Source: Petrosia ficiformis
Taxonomy: Eukaryota > Porifera > Demospongiae > Haplosclerida > Petrosiidae
Assembly: GCA_947044365.1 (NCBI GenBank)
Contig: OX345652.1
Span: 1,581,001 to 1,645,000 of the forward strand
DNA length: 64,000 nucleotides
Reading direction: 5' to 3'
Made by a program: the position numbers and the translations under genes. Shown here piece by piece: positions 1 through 12,500 of this stretch (the stretch's first letter is position 1; each line of letters starts with the position of its first letter). Below the pieces are notes generated by a model. The model saw nothing but the letters and a program-made list of their open reading frames with translations, did not search any database and was not told the DNA's origin.

Positions 1-134
1 CCTTCAGGTGGCCGAAAGCCATTTATCACACCTTAACTGACTAATTCATTTGGTAAATTTTATTTATTATTATTATTTCCGTTTTTATCTTTATTTTCCT
101 AATTATCATGTTTTATGATCTTTAACTCTATAAT

Positions 135-172
<38 letters not shown>

Positions 173-722
173 TAATTAATTATTATTATTATTATTATTA
201 TTATTATCAGTTACATTATAATTATATAAATATTATTACTCTTAACGCTTAATATAATTGATAAATTCATAAATCAATGAATATTATTTATCCTCTAGTG
301 AGGAGAGAATTATGTTAATAGAAAACAAATGCAGAAATCAAAACATTGCATTTCTATTTTAATAGAAGTAAATTTTTGATTTCTGTCTTTCAAACTATTA
401 ATATTGGAATTCAGTAATTTTAACGCAATAGATACCAGAACTGCCTTCAGTCACTTTAACACACATGTTATTCGTGGCAGATAATACCCTCGTGCTATTT
501 CGGGTGTGGTTAATGAACGCCCACACTAATTTTACAGTTCAGTAGGCCAGTCCAGACTGCCAATAAAATAATATGCACAGTCAGTTTACCATATCAACAA
601 TCAAAAATTAAAATATATTCATACAGGATATTACAGACTGATTTTCATAGTATATTTACATTGTATATTAAATTCTTTACCAATCTGTTGACACATTCAC
701 ATTATAGTAACACTCTACTCAC
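1..722. other. Left edge, intronic sequence of the MFSD8-like gene
   Basis: No coding exon was recognised here. It should be intron of the minus-strand transporter whose third exon ends at 723, because the remaining exons must lie to the left of the window. It contains a long imperfect (TTA)n microsatellite at about 136-207, interrupted by a TTAATTAATTAA stretch. I looked on the reverse strand for the expected continuation after the first membrane helix and did not find it. Confidence 0.5.
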
Positions 723-2749
723 CTCTTGTAGGTATGGAAATAATGACGATACCACAATAGAGAATGCTATATAAAAAAACAGAAAATTATTTAACATTAT
801 TGACTATGGTGAGCACTTGAGGTACACATACATTCCCATTCTTTAGTCATTTACATTCATATACCTTGAATTTAAAGGTGGCACTTGGGTAATTAGCATA
901 TTCATTAATCGCTATACATTTCTGATTACAGCATATGTCAATAACATGTCACCATACAGTAACAGTAATTACCTTAGTTCTATATACTGTCATTCTGAAG
1001 AGTCAAGTGCATACACTTACTGGACACGAAATTAAAGTACATGTACTTGTAGCTAAAGGTCATTCGTATTCACCATGACCTCTGAAAAATGTTCATAACT
1101 TTAGTTTTGAATGGACTAACAATATTTTTTCCAGCACCATTTTCTTATAATTATCCTTCTTGGTTCTTTTTAGTATATGCCAAATTTCAATCCATTGCCT
1201 CATTATTGAGTTACAATATAATCATGTATATATATAAAGCCATGAAATCCTAATTTTGAGGTCATTGTGAATGTAAACAGACTTTATGATGATTTAAAGT
1301 CACTAATAATTGAAACTTACTGACAGCTCCCAGGAACATTGTGAAATACATAACATATATTGAAAGCCATCTTCTACTTAGTTTGCCATCATTTGGTTTT
1401 AACTCAATATCAATATCCGGTTGAGTAATATTGGTAACATCTATCACACTACTATAGAAGGGGAAAGTATACATTACTACACATACAGTTATATACATAC
1501 ATGTAGTTAAACCTTCTGAAAGTTGTATCCGATATTGTAAAAAGCGTACCAATAATGCCATTTTTTGTGATTATAGCATCATTAATTAATGATATATTGA
1601 GAACATGCTCCTTTTCATTGAAGGAATCAGAAACCAGAAGGTACATGTAGATATATCAGATCAGTATCGGTATATAATTGTATATCTAAAGTAATTATCG
1701 GAATATTGGTAAAATCTCTTATTGATGCATCACTAGTAGTTACACAAACTTGCACATTTGTTACACAGTTACACATATACATGTGTACTTAAAATTATTC
1801 AGTGCTATAGAAACAGGAATTAGACCTGCCAACAATGAAATACTAATCTACTAAAATTATTTAATGAATATGTTTAGTAATCCACAATAACATGTTTATA
1901 AGAAAAGGGTGGGGTTGATGGGAGATGTGGGTGAATTACACAAAACTGAACTGATTTAACCTGAATGGTCTGACGGAACGCAGTCCCTAAACATTATGGT
2001 TCAAATGCCATGTGACCATTTGCCAGACTCCAAGAGCAAACATCCACTCACATTGCTGTCACAGTAAAAACACCCTCTTACATATACATATATATATATA
2101 TATACATGTATATGATTATAATGGCAGGTAGTTTTTTTTTTACTGACTAGCAGACATGGCATGCAATGTAATATTAACTATTACCTTATATTGCATATAC
2201 ATGCACTAGTACCTCCTAAGTTGGTATAATATATTACTATTACTATGTATGACCTTTCAAATCAGTAAATTACTATTACTATTACTGTCCAAGTCAGTGT
2301 TTCTATTACTACTATAGCATTGAAGTTTCTTTGCAATTCTGGCAAGTTTTAAAATAAATGACCATTGCATTTAACGTTTATGAGTTTCTCAAAAACAGAA
2401 TCAGTAAGTCTTCTGCCTGATAAAAATTCCCATCCAATACCATACAAAGTCTCTTTATCGGCCTTACTTTAATGAACATATTACTTAAGGCCAATTACAA
2501 TTACTATTGCTATTACCTCGACATTGAGATTGTATATCACTATATCTATTTCCTCAGTTTTTTAATGACCTACTACTATTACGTTGAAACATCTAATCTT
2601 TACATTATCTATTACTATTACCCCGGCCATGTCTGCTGACTAGTTTACCTTCCTCCTTGGAATCCTGATCCAGATCTAGACTCGCTAGTCAACAGAGGTT
2701 CACGCTCGTCTTCTGAGCCAGAATGAAGATGGTCTGAATAGGAATCCAT
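723..2749 (-). CDS. MFSD8/CLN7-like lysosomal major facilitator transporter, 5' part (3 exons, partial)
   Basis: Three minus-strand exons join in phase: 2649..2749 (start ATG at 2749), 1321..1451 and 723..766. The first 34 residues are polar and carry an acidic dileucine sorting motif (EREPLL), as in MFSD8 N-termini. Exon 2 gives a spacer and then the start of transmembrane helix 1 (RRWLSIYVMYFTMFLGAV). Exon 3 completes it (TFSIVVSSLFPYLQE), matching the MFSD8 pattern of R-W-x-S-I-x-x-x-Y-x-T-M-F-L followed by P-Y-L-Q. The family is a 12-helix endolysosomal membrane protein linked in humans to neuronal ceroid lipofuscinosis. Junctions: AG/GTAAAC, CTATAG and GTAAGT at exon 2, TATAG and GTGAGT at exon 3; phases 2 and 1 are consistent. 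About 93 residues are visible; the rest lies left of position 1. Another MFS subfamily with the same helix 1 remains possible. Confidence 0.75.
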
Positions 2750-2759
2750 ATAACCTTAC

Positions 2760-3100
2760 AGCAGGGTGACAAATTATTCACAATGCCCACCCTTCATTTG
2801 GCAGCCACACCCTTCGCCAGGGGGTCCGCGATCCGACACGGGGCTGAAATCTCGTACACTTCAACTGCGACGTTTTTTTTTTGACGCAAAAAAATACGGG
2901 CATTCGACCCCTCGGATGAGATAGAGATGTGAAATTCACAACCATTGATACTCAAATCCATTGAATCTCTGACACTTTATAATCATTGTACAAATGGCAG
3001 CACTTACCTCAAGTGAGCTAAATGTCTGTATCACACCATCGTTTTCAGCTGAAGAAAGCCTTTGTGTTAAAACATTCTGTTTAATTATTTATCAGGTTAT
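2760..3100. other. Intergenic, no gene seen
   Basis: This lies just upstream of the MFSD8-like start codon and so should hold its promoter and 5' UTR. A GC-richer patch at about 2790-2910 stands out against the AT-rich surroundings and contains runs of T then A around 2873-2892. I recognise no repeat family or gene in it. Confidence 0.35.
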
Positions 3101-3103
3101 GAA

Positions 3104-3617
3104 CCCTTAGAGGACTGAGCTTGTTTTTCCCATTTCCAACACTGGCGACTTTATTGCATATATTTTGGCCACAGTTCACTTTCTCTACCCCAAACTTGGC
3201 TCCTTTTTCGACATGGAGTACTACTTCTACCAACTTGCTTACCGGAACTCGAAAGTCCTCTAGCGCTTCGTAGGATTAAATCATACTTTTTGACTGGAAC
3301 TGGGGCAAACAAAATGACCCCACTGCATGTTGGCACCAGCTACACCCACGATTTCCGGTTTTACAGCAAGGTAAATGCCCCAGGAACCCACCAGAGCACG
3401 TGGGCGGCAAGGGGCATAGCCCCCTTCGAACCTCCATTAACGGGGGGACACTCCCCTTTAAAATCCCCCCCGTAGTCGTTATTTAGGCCTAAAAACTATC
3501 AACTGTTTTTGCCATTTTCATAGGCTTGTGCCTAACACCGCATTTCGAGAGCTTCGTAATGCATTCCAAACCACGTAGGGGCAAAATGGCACATATGTGA
3601 CATCAGTCTTCTGAGGG
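3104..3617. mobile_element. piggyBac-type MITE, older copy
   Basis: The left end CCCTTAGAGGACTGA (3104-3118) and right end TCAGTCTTCTGAGGG (3603-3617) are imperfect terminal inverted repeats. TTAA follows the right end and a mutated TGAA precedes the left, as expected for a decayed TTAA target-site duplication. The interior is homologous to the better preserved copy at 50083-50679, including a shared GC-rich block near 3330-3470. No transposase is encoded, so it would have moved in trans. The CCCT-type ends and TTAA duplication are the piggyBac hallmark. Confidence 0.8.
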
Positions 3618-3968
3618 TTAAAGTTCAATAATAGATCTATGGGTATTTCTTAATTTTGATTTCATAAACGTAATAAGATCATTGATACTAGTGTTACAGT
3701 TAGCTTCAGTGTTTTGGTAACTGCCTTCTGATGGTGGGGGGTATCATAATACAATTAATCATTGGAAAAAATTAAAGGACTAAAATGAAAGGGCAGAATT
3801 GCTTCTTGATTTAAAACAAATTATCAGAAAATTCCACAAGCAAGACTTGAGATAGAAAGCGCTATTTCAGTATAATTATTAAGATACATTTTTGAATAGC
3901 ATAATTATAATTGGGATAAAAAATTAATATGCATCAATCATTTAATGAATTAACAGTGCTTAATTTCT

Positions 3969-6321
3969 TCAACTGGGGGACTGTACAAGGCTAGGCATCC
4001 AGTCAGTGAATGACCTTCCCCAACCAAGAAGAGATTTCCCTGCAGCCACCGTTTCTTTAACTGGTTTAATGAGCTCATCAATTATCTCTTCCCTGAAAAG
4101 GGCAGACTGAAGTTGAAGAATACCTACATCTGGCTCCATACCTCCCAGTTGAGGAAGACCAATTGGAACTATAATCAATAATAAAATTTTAAAATGTAAT
4201 ACATGCTATATAATTATGAGTTTAAGCTATGATTTCCAAATCTTTGCTATAATTATAATTATACTAAATAACTGATCCTCTTTTATAGTTAAATGTAATT
4301 TTATAATCTTCCTCATCATAATAAAAGCATGGTAACAAGCAATAAAAGGTTTATATGCATGAAATGTACCAAATAAATAACTACTTGTTTAGTAAACTTT
4401 CAGGCCTTATTTCAGTTATTATATTTACAGTGTCCCACCTTCAGAATGCTATACATAGGGATATTTGTATATTGCACATGCATCTTGGTGAATTATATGG
4501 CATCAGACTACTGTCGTGGTTACCTATGATTTTACTATAATTATATATTTATAGCCTTGTCTTTATTTTTGGAGATTATGTGTATATATTAATTGCCTAG
4601 ACAGTATAGTAGGAAGTTTCCTGCATTGTGTCTGTGATCACTATTATGGCGTGCCGTATGTAACAGTGGAAACCCAATCCCACTCTATTATTTGCGCATG
4701 CGCATAATATTAACAAAACACGTTAGCATGACAAAGTGGGGGGGCGGAGCCTCCCCAGGTTAGGCCCTGGGATTGTTAGGGTTATCATCCATGTTGTGTT
4801 ACAAATGGCATGCCATACACTATGACAAAATGTAAACAGAAAATGAATGCCGTGTAATTATGAAGATCTTTTCCCTATCTACATACCCAACATTTGTTTT
4901 GATGATTCTGTTAAGGCTGTATCCGATTGTGTGTGGGCATTAGTCATGATTTTCTTTTAATTCAATTCTGTATTTTTTTATAAGTATACTTTTTATCAAA
5001 TTTACATTTAGTTTTTGCGTTATTTGCAAAAGAAGTTTCCAATACTGCAAACTTTAAACAAGTAATTCAAATAATCCTTTCTAATTATATGTAACATTTC
5101 CTTTTCATACTCACATATCTGATGAGTGGTCTTTGGTTTCTTGTAATTTTTCTTCCCTTTCTTACTGATGGATTCACCATTCTTTTTTAAACCCATTATT
5201 TTTAAAATGTCTACAGAATGCATTTTATGTGTTTGATCTTCTTCAGTGAATGGTAGTCGTAAGACAATGATACATGATTTCGGAAGATTTTCAGGTGTTA
5301 ACCACATAAGCATTGCTCTACTTAGAAAATAGCTCATAGTAGTTGATACAATGATTATATCAACATCTTTGATCATTTTCACAACCTCCTACGATGTTGA
5401 AAGAAATATAATAACATGTTAGTTGCTTATTATAATTAACTGACATCTCTAGAGATCCTTGGAAAGCCTCTTCCACCAAACATCACTTCGCAATGCATTT
5501 CTGGTGTTATACCAAACTGCTTGTCATCAAGTTCACCTGAATTATATACTTGAATATGAACTGGACACATAAACCAGCACCTTACATATATATCTTTCAG
5601 TTTACAAACTGTATAATATATAGCTATTATATGTCTGGTAATACGGTAATAATTATTTTATGGTGCACGTGCTTACAGTACTCTAGCTCACATGGCCAAA
5701 CAAAGTAAAGAACATCTATAGAAAACTGCATATGTCAATCAAATTGGACTTTGCCTGTATAGGTAATCAAATTTGTTTGCTCAAACTGACTGTTACTATA
5801 ATAATTATAATTATATAGAAGTTACTTATTATGGTTAATGTCATTTGCAGAGCAGTAGTGATTATATTCCTCTCTGCATCTGTAATCAAGAAATCACATT
5901 TGCAATAATTACCATTTGGTCCAAGATTTTGCACAATATCAAGAATTTTGTTAGCATTCACAGTGTAAGAACGAATACCAATTCTTCCCATCATCCCATA
6001 TGCATCAGGATTTGCAGGTGCTTTGCCTGTATATAAATCATGATCACTACAATTATTATGCAAAATAATCAGAATCAGTAAATCAATCAATATAATTATA
6101 TTATATATATAATATAATTATTTATATTTATATATTTATCTCGATATTTCTTTATAATAATTATAATTATAATATATATATATATAATATATATATATAA
6201 ATTATTATAATTTTACATTACTGATTGGTGTGATTATAATTATACCTCATGCATTTGTATATCAACAACAACACAAGTTTAATATCTCACCAAGAAATGC
6301 CAATTTGAATTGTGACTCCAT
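3969..6321 (-). CDS. Unrecognised five-exon family, paralog A (236 residues, intact)
   Basis: Minus-strand exons are 6291..6321, 5913..6026, 5445..5536, 5115..5388 and 3969..4168; all junctions are GT/AG and phases fit, giving 236 residues and a TGA at 3969-3971. The protein starts MESQFKLAFLG. It then has a segment ending in RSYTVNANKILDIVQNLGP, a central GGR motif, and a strand-like IKDVDIIIVST. LPKSCIIVLRLPFTEEDQ follows, then a lysine-rich linker (about residues 145-165). The C-terminal domain contains IGLPQLGG and KSLLGWGRSF. There is no signal peptide and no obvious membrane helix. The alternating hydrophobic strands hint at an alpha/beta fold, but I cannot name the family. Paralogs B (52823-55925) and C (56506-58294) share the same exon structure and phases, which is strong evidence that it is real. 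Confidence 0.8.
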
Positions 6322-6402
6322 GTAGTCAGATACAAAGTTTTCCCAGCACGATACACTGAGCGTTATAAATAGTGCAATTTGTATGGCGTCATCGTAATTA
6401 TT

Positions 6403-6437
6403 CTAAAAATAGATTGATCGCACATTCGATTACGTCA
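6403..6437 (-). promoter_or_regulatory. Promoter-proximal module of paralog A
   Basis: CTAAAAATAG at 6403-6412 reads CTATTTTTAG on the coding strand. It fits the MEF2 consensus YTA(W)4TAR and could equally act as a TATA-like core element. TTACGTCA at 6430-6437 reads TGACGTAA, CRE/ATF-like. They lie about 80 and 110 bp upstream of the start codon. The same pair occurs upstream of paralog B, and related motifs occur upstream of paralog C. Confidence 0.45.
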
Positions 6438-6540
6438 GAGTAACTCCTTGTATGGAAGTGGAATTGAATATATACTAGTTAGTAATTTTTACACATTCTA
6501 ATATTATATAGTTGAGTTTTTTTTTGCTTTTGATCATAAA

Positions 6541-6690
6541 CATATCAGAATCAAGTGAAAATGATTCTGATTCAAGTAGTGAAGTTTTAGTACTTTTACA
6601 TTCTGCTGGACTCAAACACATGGACTCCATTCTACACTGACTCTGTTCCTTATCTTCTCTACTTTAAACATCTCTTGATATTATGCATAT
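6541..6690 (+). pseudogene. Duplicated fragment of the ZCCHC10-like terminal exon
   Basis: This copies about 12385-12570. It has the serine/aspartate-rich tract (SESSENDSDSSSE), a deletion, the segment encoding LKHMDSILH, and the downstream untranslated sequence with CTCTTGATATTATGCAT. It is isolated from the other exons and lies between paralog A and the LINE, so it is best read as a stray duplicate of the last exon. Confidence 0.7.
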
Positions 6691-6897
6691 CAACTATTTT
6701 AAAGAATGCAATGTGAAAAGGAAAATTAATTAACTTTAATAACAATAATAACTCCCAGATTACACCATATTGCCATTTTTAGGGCTCCAAATTAAGTAGG
6801 CATGCCTCACACACTCCGACAAGAACCATGGAAATCATACTGCACCGCCTAATCTCAAATCCTGTATCTGCCCCTGGGTATGTATAAACGACCATTG

Positions 6898-8984
6898 TTA
6901 TTTATTTATTTATTTATTTATTTTTTTATATAATTATCATAAATACTCAATAGCCAGGGGCTAATATGAAGAGTAAGTTTACATAAAAGAAAAACAGAAC
7001 TTAATTATATATTTAAGATATAACTTTATTACATATAAGATCTAATATAAAACTTCAGTTGACTTAATGATTTAGATGATTTAACATGGTCCGGCAATGA
7101 ATTCCATAATTTAATCGAATCTGGGAAAAAAGAATTCAGAGCAGACTGGGTCTTGTAAGTGATATATTGGAGATTCTGAGAAGAAAAGGCACGAAGATTA
7201 TAGGAAGGAACAGGCCGAAATTGAAGAGGAGGATCAGGGAAATCAACCAGATTATGGAGAATTTTGAAGAGAAAAATCAGTTTTGCATTCTGGCGACGAG
7301 AGTGAAGAGTGGGTAGTTGAAGTTTGGAAAGAAGAAAGGTGTAATCAGAAGACCAATCTTTGCTGCAAATTTTACAAGCAAAGTGTTGGACTTTTTCAAT
7401 TTTGGAAGAGAGATGAGAAGAATGAGGGTCAAAAAGAAAAGAGCAGTATTCCAGATGAGGACGAATAAGGGAAATATAAAGATGTAAAAGTGTAGAGGTA
7501 TCAGAATAGAAATAAAATTGTCGATACAAAAGACCAAGTAATTTACGAGCCTTTGCACAAATATTAGAAATGTGGGGAGACCAGGATAAAGAAGAACATA
7601 TGGTGACACCTAAATACTTAAAATTCAGTAACTAATTCCAAAGGTGAACCAAAAAGACAGAGAGGAGGAAGCGAATTAATAAATATAGAACGCCTATAAG
7701 ACAGAAACATATACTTAGATTTCGAAAGATTCAGAGAGAGGAAATTAGCGGAAAGCCACAAAGATATAGATTTAAGGTCATTTTGGAAAGTAGAAAGGTC
7801 CAATTCATTATCTATTGGGCGAAAGATAAGGATGTCGTCAGCATATAAAATTAGAGTAGAAGCGGGGGATAAAGGAACAGAAGTAATACCATTAATGTAA
7901 ATAAGAAAGAGAAGAGGTCCAAGAATGGATCCTTGAGGAACTCCAGATAGAACTGGAAGAGAAGAAGAGGAGGATCCATTAAGAACGACTTGCTGAAAAC
8001 GAGATGATAAATAAGAATGAAGCCATTTAATTAAACTAGGAGGACAATTAAGAGAGGAAAGAAGGTCAATTAATGGAACATGAGGAACAGTGTCGAATGC
8101 TTTCTTGAGATCAAGAAAGCAAGCACAAATTGCTTTATTATTTTGAAGGATTTTGTGAAAAGAGTTGATAGCAAAAAGAAGAGCTGAAGAGGTTGAACGA
8201 TTAGGTAAGAAACCAAATTGATAGGGGGACACAAGATTGTAGTCTAAACAAAACCTGTAGAGTATGGAGTGAACATGCTTTTCAAGAATTTTACTAACCA
8301 CAGAAAGTAAAGATATAGGACGATAGTTGGAAGGATCACTGGTATTAGAAGAGGATTTTGGTATGGGAACAATAAAAGAATTTTTCCAATCAGAGGGGAC
8401 ACAGCCTAAAGACAGAGATAAGTTAAAAATATGAGTGAGAGGGGAGACGATAGAGTGAGCAGTGTGTTTGAGCATACGAGTGGAAATGAAATCAGGACCA
8501 GAAGCAGAGTCAAGAGGCAGATTAGCAATCAAAGAAAGAACTTGAGACTGAGTACAGAGGTAAGATGGGGGAAGAGAGGACTGGCCAAAAGCAGGTAAAA
8601 AAGAGGAAAGGGGAGGAATGGATGAATTAAAACAACCAGAAAAATATTCATTCAAAATATCAGCTTTATCACAATCAGAGGTAAAGATTTTACCTTTAAA
8701 ATTGAGAGGGGGAACAGATGAGGAAGTTTTTCTTGTAGACCGAACATAAGACCAGAACTTCTTAGGAGAAGAGGAAGATAGAGAGCGAAAGAATTGGAAT
8801 TTTTTTAATCTAATAGTAGAGGTTATGTGATTTCGAAGAGAACAATAGGTTTGACGAATTGAAGAACTATTAAATCTCTTGGCTTGTGTAAAGAGCCTTT
8901 GACGACGTTTAATTTTAATTTTCAACTCAGAATCAATCCATGGAGGGAAAGAAGATGGAGAAGAATACTTCCATGGAATACATT
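6898..8984 (-). mobile_element. Non-LTR retrotransposon (LINE), 5'-truncated and frameshifted
   Basis: On the minus strand this encodes a reverse transcriptase. It shows YRPISLLSVVSKILEK, FLPNRSTSSA, FLDLKKAFDTVPH, SGVPQGSILGPLLFLIYING and the catalytic YADD box (ILYADDILIF), followed by the thumb and a C-terminal region ending at 7029. The main reading frame (8925-7618) is broken near 7620 by a frameshift; the C-terminal part resumes as LLYRQFYFYSDTSTLLHLY in another frame. The 3' end carries a short (TAAA)n-type tail (TTTATTTATTT on the plus strand, about 6898-6925). No apurinic endonuclease domain remains, so the copy is 5'-truncated at about 8984 and cannot transpose. The RT resembles the Jockey/CR1-like group, but the clade is not certain. 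Confidence 0.9.
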
Positions 8985-9284
8985 AACAAGACAGTAAGTG
9001 ATATAACTTTAATATTTATTACTAAGAGGTCATTGCTATGAACTGTTTAAATGAGTTGTTATCATATCTTTCTGATCTCAATGGGTTATGAATGTTAAGA
9101 ATATAGTCTTGATTACTCATTTAAACAGTTCAATGAGTTCACTGATAAAATACCGCAATACTCTTGGGACTGAATCCTTCCTCCCATCCTATGCAACTAA
9201 CAATTTTGTAATGTGTTATTATACATTTCATAGCAATGACCTCTTAGTAATAAATATTAAAGTTATATCACTTACTGTCTTGTT
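8985..9284. repeat. 58-bp perfect inverted repeat (hairpin element)
   Basis: The arms 8985-9042 and 9227-9284 are exact reverse complements over 58 bp. The inverted arrangement continues at 9041-9057 and 9115-9131 (ACTCATTTAAACAGTTC and its complement), so most of the 300 bp can fold back. It abuts the 5' truncation point of the LINE. No coding potential is convincing. Confidence 0.85.
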
Positions 9285-9576
9285 AGGAACGAGAACTGGC
9301 TTCTTTGTTTTGTAGTAGCTTAGCAACTGAGAAAAGGGTTAAATTATGGACGGGTTAACATTTTCGGAGGGACATACCGACATAGATCTAGTATAATACA
9401 TACGGGACAAAGAAAATGGCTAATGGCTAGTGTGGAGTGAAAGATTTTACATCTGTTAGTATAGTCAGGCTAGTGAGGCTACACTCTACCTGGCCAATAA
9501 GAAGAAGTATGTTATACTATAATTACTTGTTTTTAATATTAATAATTATTGTCATTCTATGCAACAAGGTGCTAGT

Positions 9577-12500
9577 TCATCATAGATGTCAAAAATGTCT
9601 TCAATATGGCCACTTTACTTATGAGTGTAAAGGAAAAAGATTATCGACCATGAAGATCTAAAGTAATGAATAAAAAGAATCGGAAGAACCAGTGTAAGTA
9701 ATTATTAATGCTGTGGATGGATAAACTGCTAGGATATTTGGAGTGTGGTTGAATTGTAACTTACATTTAGTGCTGTTTATCCAGTACACAATTCTGTCTC
9801 AATAGTCACTATATATATATTTATATGTATATATATAAAACTATGTATATATTAGAGTTGCACCTATATAGCAATTTGCCTATACAACCTATACACCTAT
9901 ATTTAAAATCAAAATTCCCTATATTCAAATTCTATTCGATATTACTGTTTGTGTGAGATATAATGTATTTATCTAGTTTACCATCACTCACACACATCGG
10001 CATAGTGTTGATTATTCTGTTTACAATAAGATATTATGTTTTTTGTCTGAATGGTCAGTGTTGACTTTAGTTAAATAATTATACTGAACAATGTTGCTAA
10101 GTATATCGCTGCTAAGAAATTGCCATTAACTGATGAAATATTAAACGTCACATTAAATTCAGTACTAGCATATACTCTTGAAGGAATCATCTAACTCTCA
10201 GCTTATTTTTCCTGTGTTTTTTAGTATCTGCACTATTTAGCAAAGGTTCTATTGTAGAACATAGAGTACGGAGACCTTGAAAAAATTTTAAAGTACTAAT
10301 TCTGAAATATGCTGTTGTGCCTTCCTTAAGAGGTCAACGAAAAAAACTGCTGTGGAAAAAAAGTGTAGATTGATAATGCAAATGAGATCATGTAGTGTTT
10401 TGGTGGAACTTCTGTTTGATAAATTGTTGAATTACATTCTTTTTCATTTTAATCATGCTTAATTTTTAGAGTAACAGAAACCAGGAAAGATTCAGGCATA
10501 AATAAAAGGTAGATAGATGTAAATATTAATGAGTACAGTAGAAATAGATGTCACCGGTTTCATCATAAATAGAGTTTTGTTCATGTGCTTTTAGATTTAA
10601 TTCTATTTTTTAGACATGAAAACAAGAAAAGAAGAAAAGGAAAAAGAAAACATTCTAGCAGTAGTAGTAGTGAAGATGATAATAGTTCAGAGGATGATAG
10701 TAGTAGTGATACGGACTCTTCTGATTCTCATTCTAGTGAACCTAATTCATCAAAGTGAGTATTATTAACCCTTGCCTGTGTAGGTGGAGTGGAGGGTTAC
10801 TGTAATCTGGTGTTCTGTCTGTCTGTTTGTCTGTTTGTGTATGAACAAAACTTCTAAAGAACTAACAACATTGGGAGTTAGATCGAGTTACCAAAAGACG
10901 TGAAATTATACAAGGTTCAAAATAAAAGACAGGCTTTTTCTAAAACGTTTTGGTTATAAAGTTATGGCAATTTTTACAACTCACAATTGCCGTTTCACCA
11001 CTTTCTGAAGACTTCTGGTAGCAAATGAGTACATGGAAACATAACTCATCTTGTTTGAAGGCTATTGCTGTCGAATCACACCTTGAAAGTTGAAATCAAG
11101 TACAGTTGAAGTAGTGGCTGCTACAACATCGAGCTGGCTCTAAGCTTTCTGCCATGACTCAATTTCTAGCTACACCTATTCATTTCGTGCACGTGATTAA
11201 AGTCATGAAACTGTTTTACAAACGATTTTAACCACTGCGCTTCTTATACTAGGAATTATGTACTTTTGCTAGGACTGGAGTGTAAGTTGTAACACACACA
11301 CACACATACATGTATATATATATATAAGTATAATAATTATTGCAATAATTGCAGACTATACTTGACTGTAATAAGAATGACTCAGTACTGAGTTATTCTG
11401 GTTTCCCAATCACACTTGTGGGCGTTGTGGCGAGGGTTCTGCACTGTGAGTACAATAATCAGTACATTCATTAATCATGTAATATGTTTTCACAATTGGA
11501 AGGCCCATGTTATTCTTAAATTAACCAATCAGATTGCTTTATATCAGGTTAATAAATCAAGCATTAATTTATTATCCAATTATATTTGACCAATCATGGA
11601 TGATGATTAAGATTGGTATCATTATCATTTTAATCATACTTCTTTTGTAGAGGAAAGGACTCTAAGAGAGTATTAGACAGAACCAAAAAGAAAAGAAATC
11701 AAGGTTGAAATCTAATTATATAAAGTATAAAGTGAGACTACATGTGTATGTTTGGAGATGTAGTTCCAGTCTTTTCCATGCATATATAGCAATTGGTCAT
11801 GTTTTCAATAAGTCCCTTATAGCTTTGGTTACATAATAATTATTTTTAGACACAAAAAGAACAAACATGAGGAAAAAAGAAAACAAAAAGAAAGTGATAT
11901 AATTCCAGTAGCAGTTCAGAGGATAGTAATAGTGATGAAGAATCAACAAAGTGAGTAATTGAAATATGTATTGTTAGTGTAAAATCCTGCTGATACATTG
12001 ATGTTAGGAATTCTATATAGAGGTTCTGTACTATGATTTGATTACATTATCAGTGAATTTTTCACTTGATTCTTTCGCTGCAATTCAGCAACCTACATGT
12101 ATACATTATTTTCTCCTTTTACCATTTGAAGTTTTTCTTATGCATGAGTATAGATCTATGGCTTGTATATGTGACACACCCATTCTTATAAACCCATTGC
12201 TTAGCAAAGTCACTGATTTTATTCAGACAATTGTAGCTACTAGCTATAGTAATTTCAGTGTGAAATGAATCTTTGTTGATTTTCCCTACACTCATGCTTG
12301 TACTATATTTTTATATACATTATTTATGAACAGTCTAAATGTTCTGATTGTATAATATGAGAGTTTGTTTGTTTTTTTTCGTTATATGCAGATCAGAATC
12401 AAGTGAAAGTGATTCTGATTCAAGTAGTGAATCAGAATTGTCTTCTTCCGAAAGTAGTTATATATACATCAAGTTTTACATTTATGTTGGACTTAAACAC

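Noticed and set aside
3151..3475. Overlapping frames in the 3-kb MITE (and 50140-50518)
   Set aside because: They are shared by the two piggyBac-type MITE copies but lack transposase motifs and are broken differently in each.
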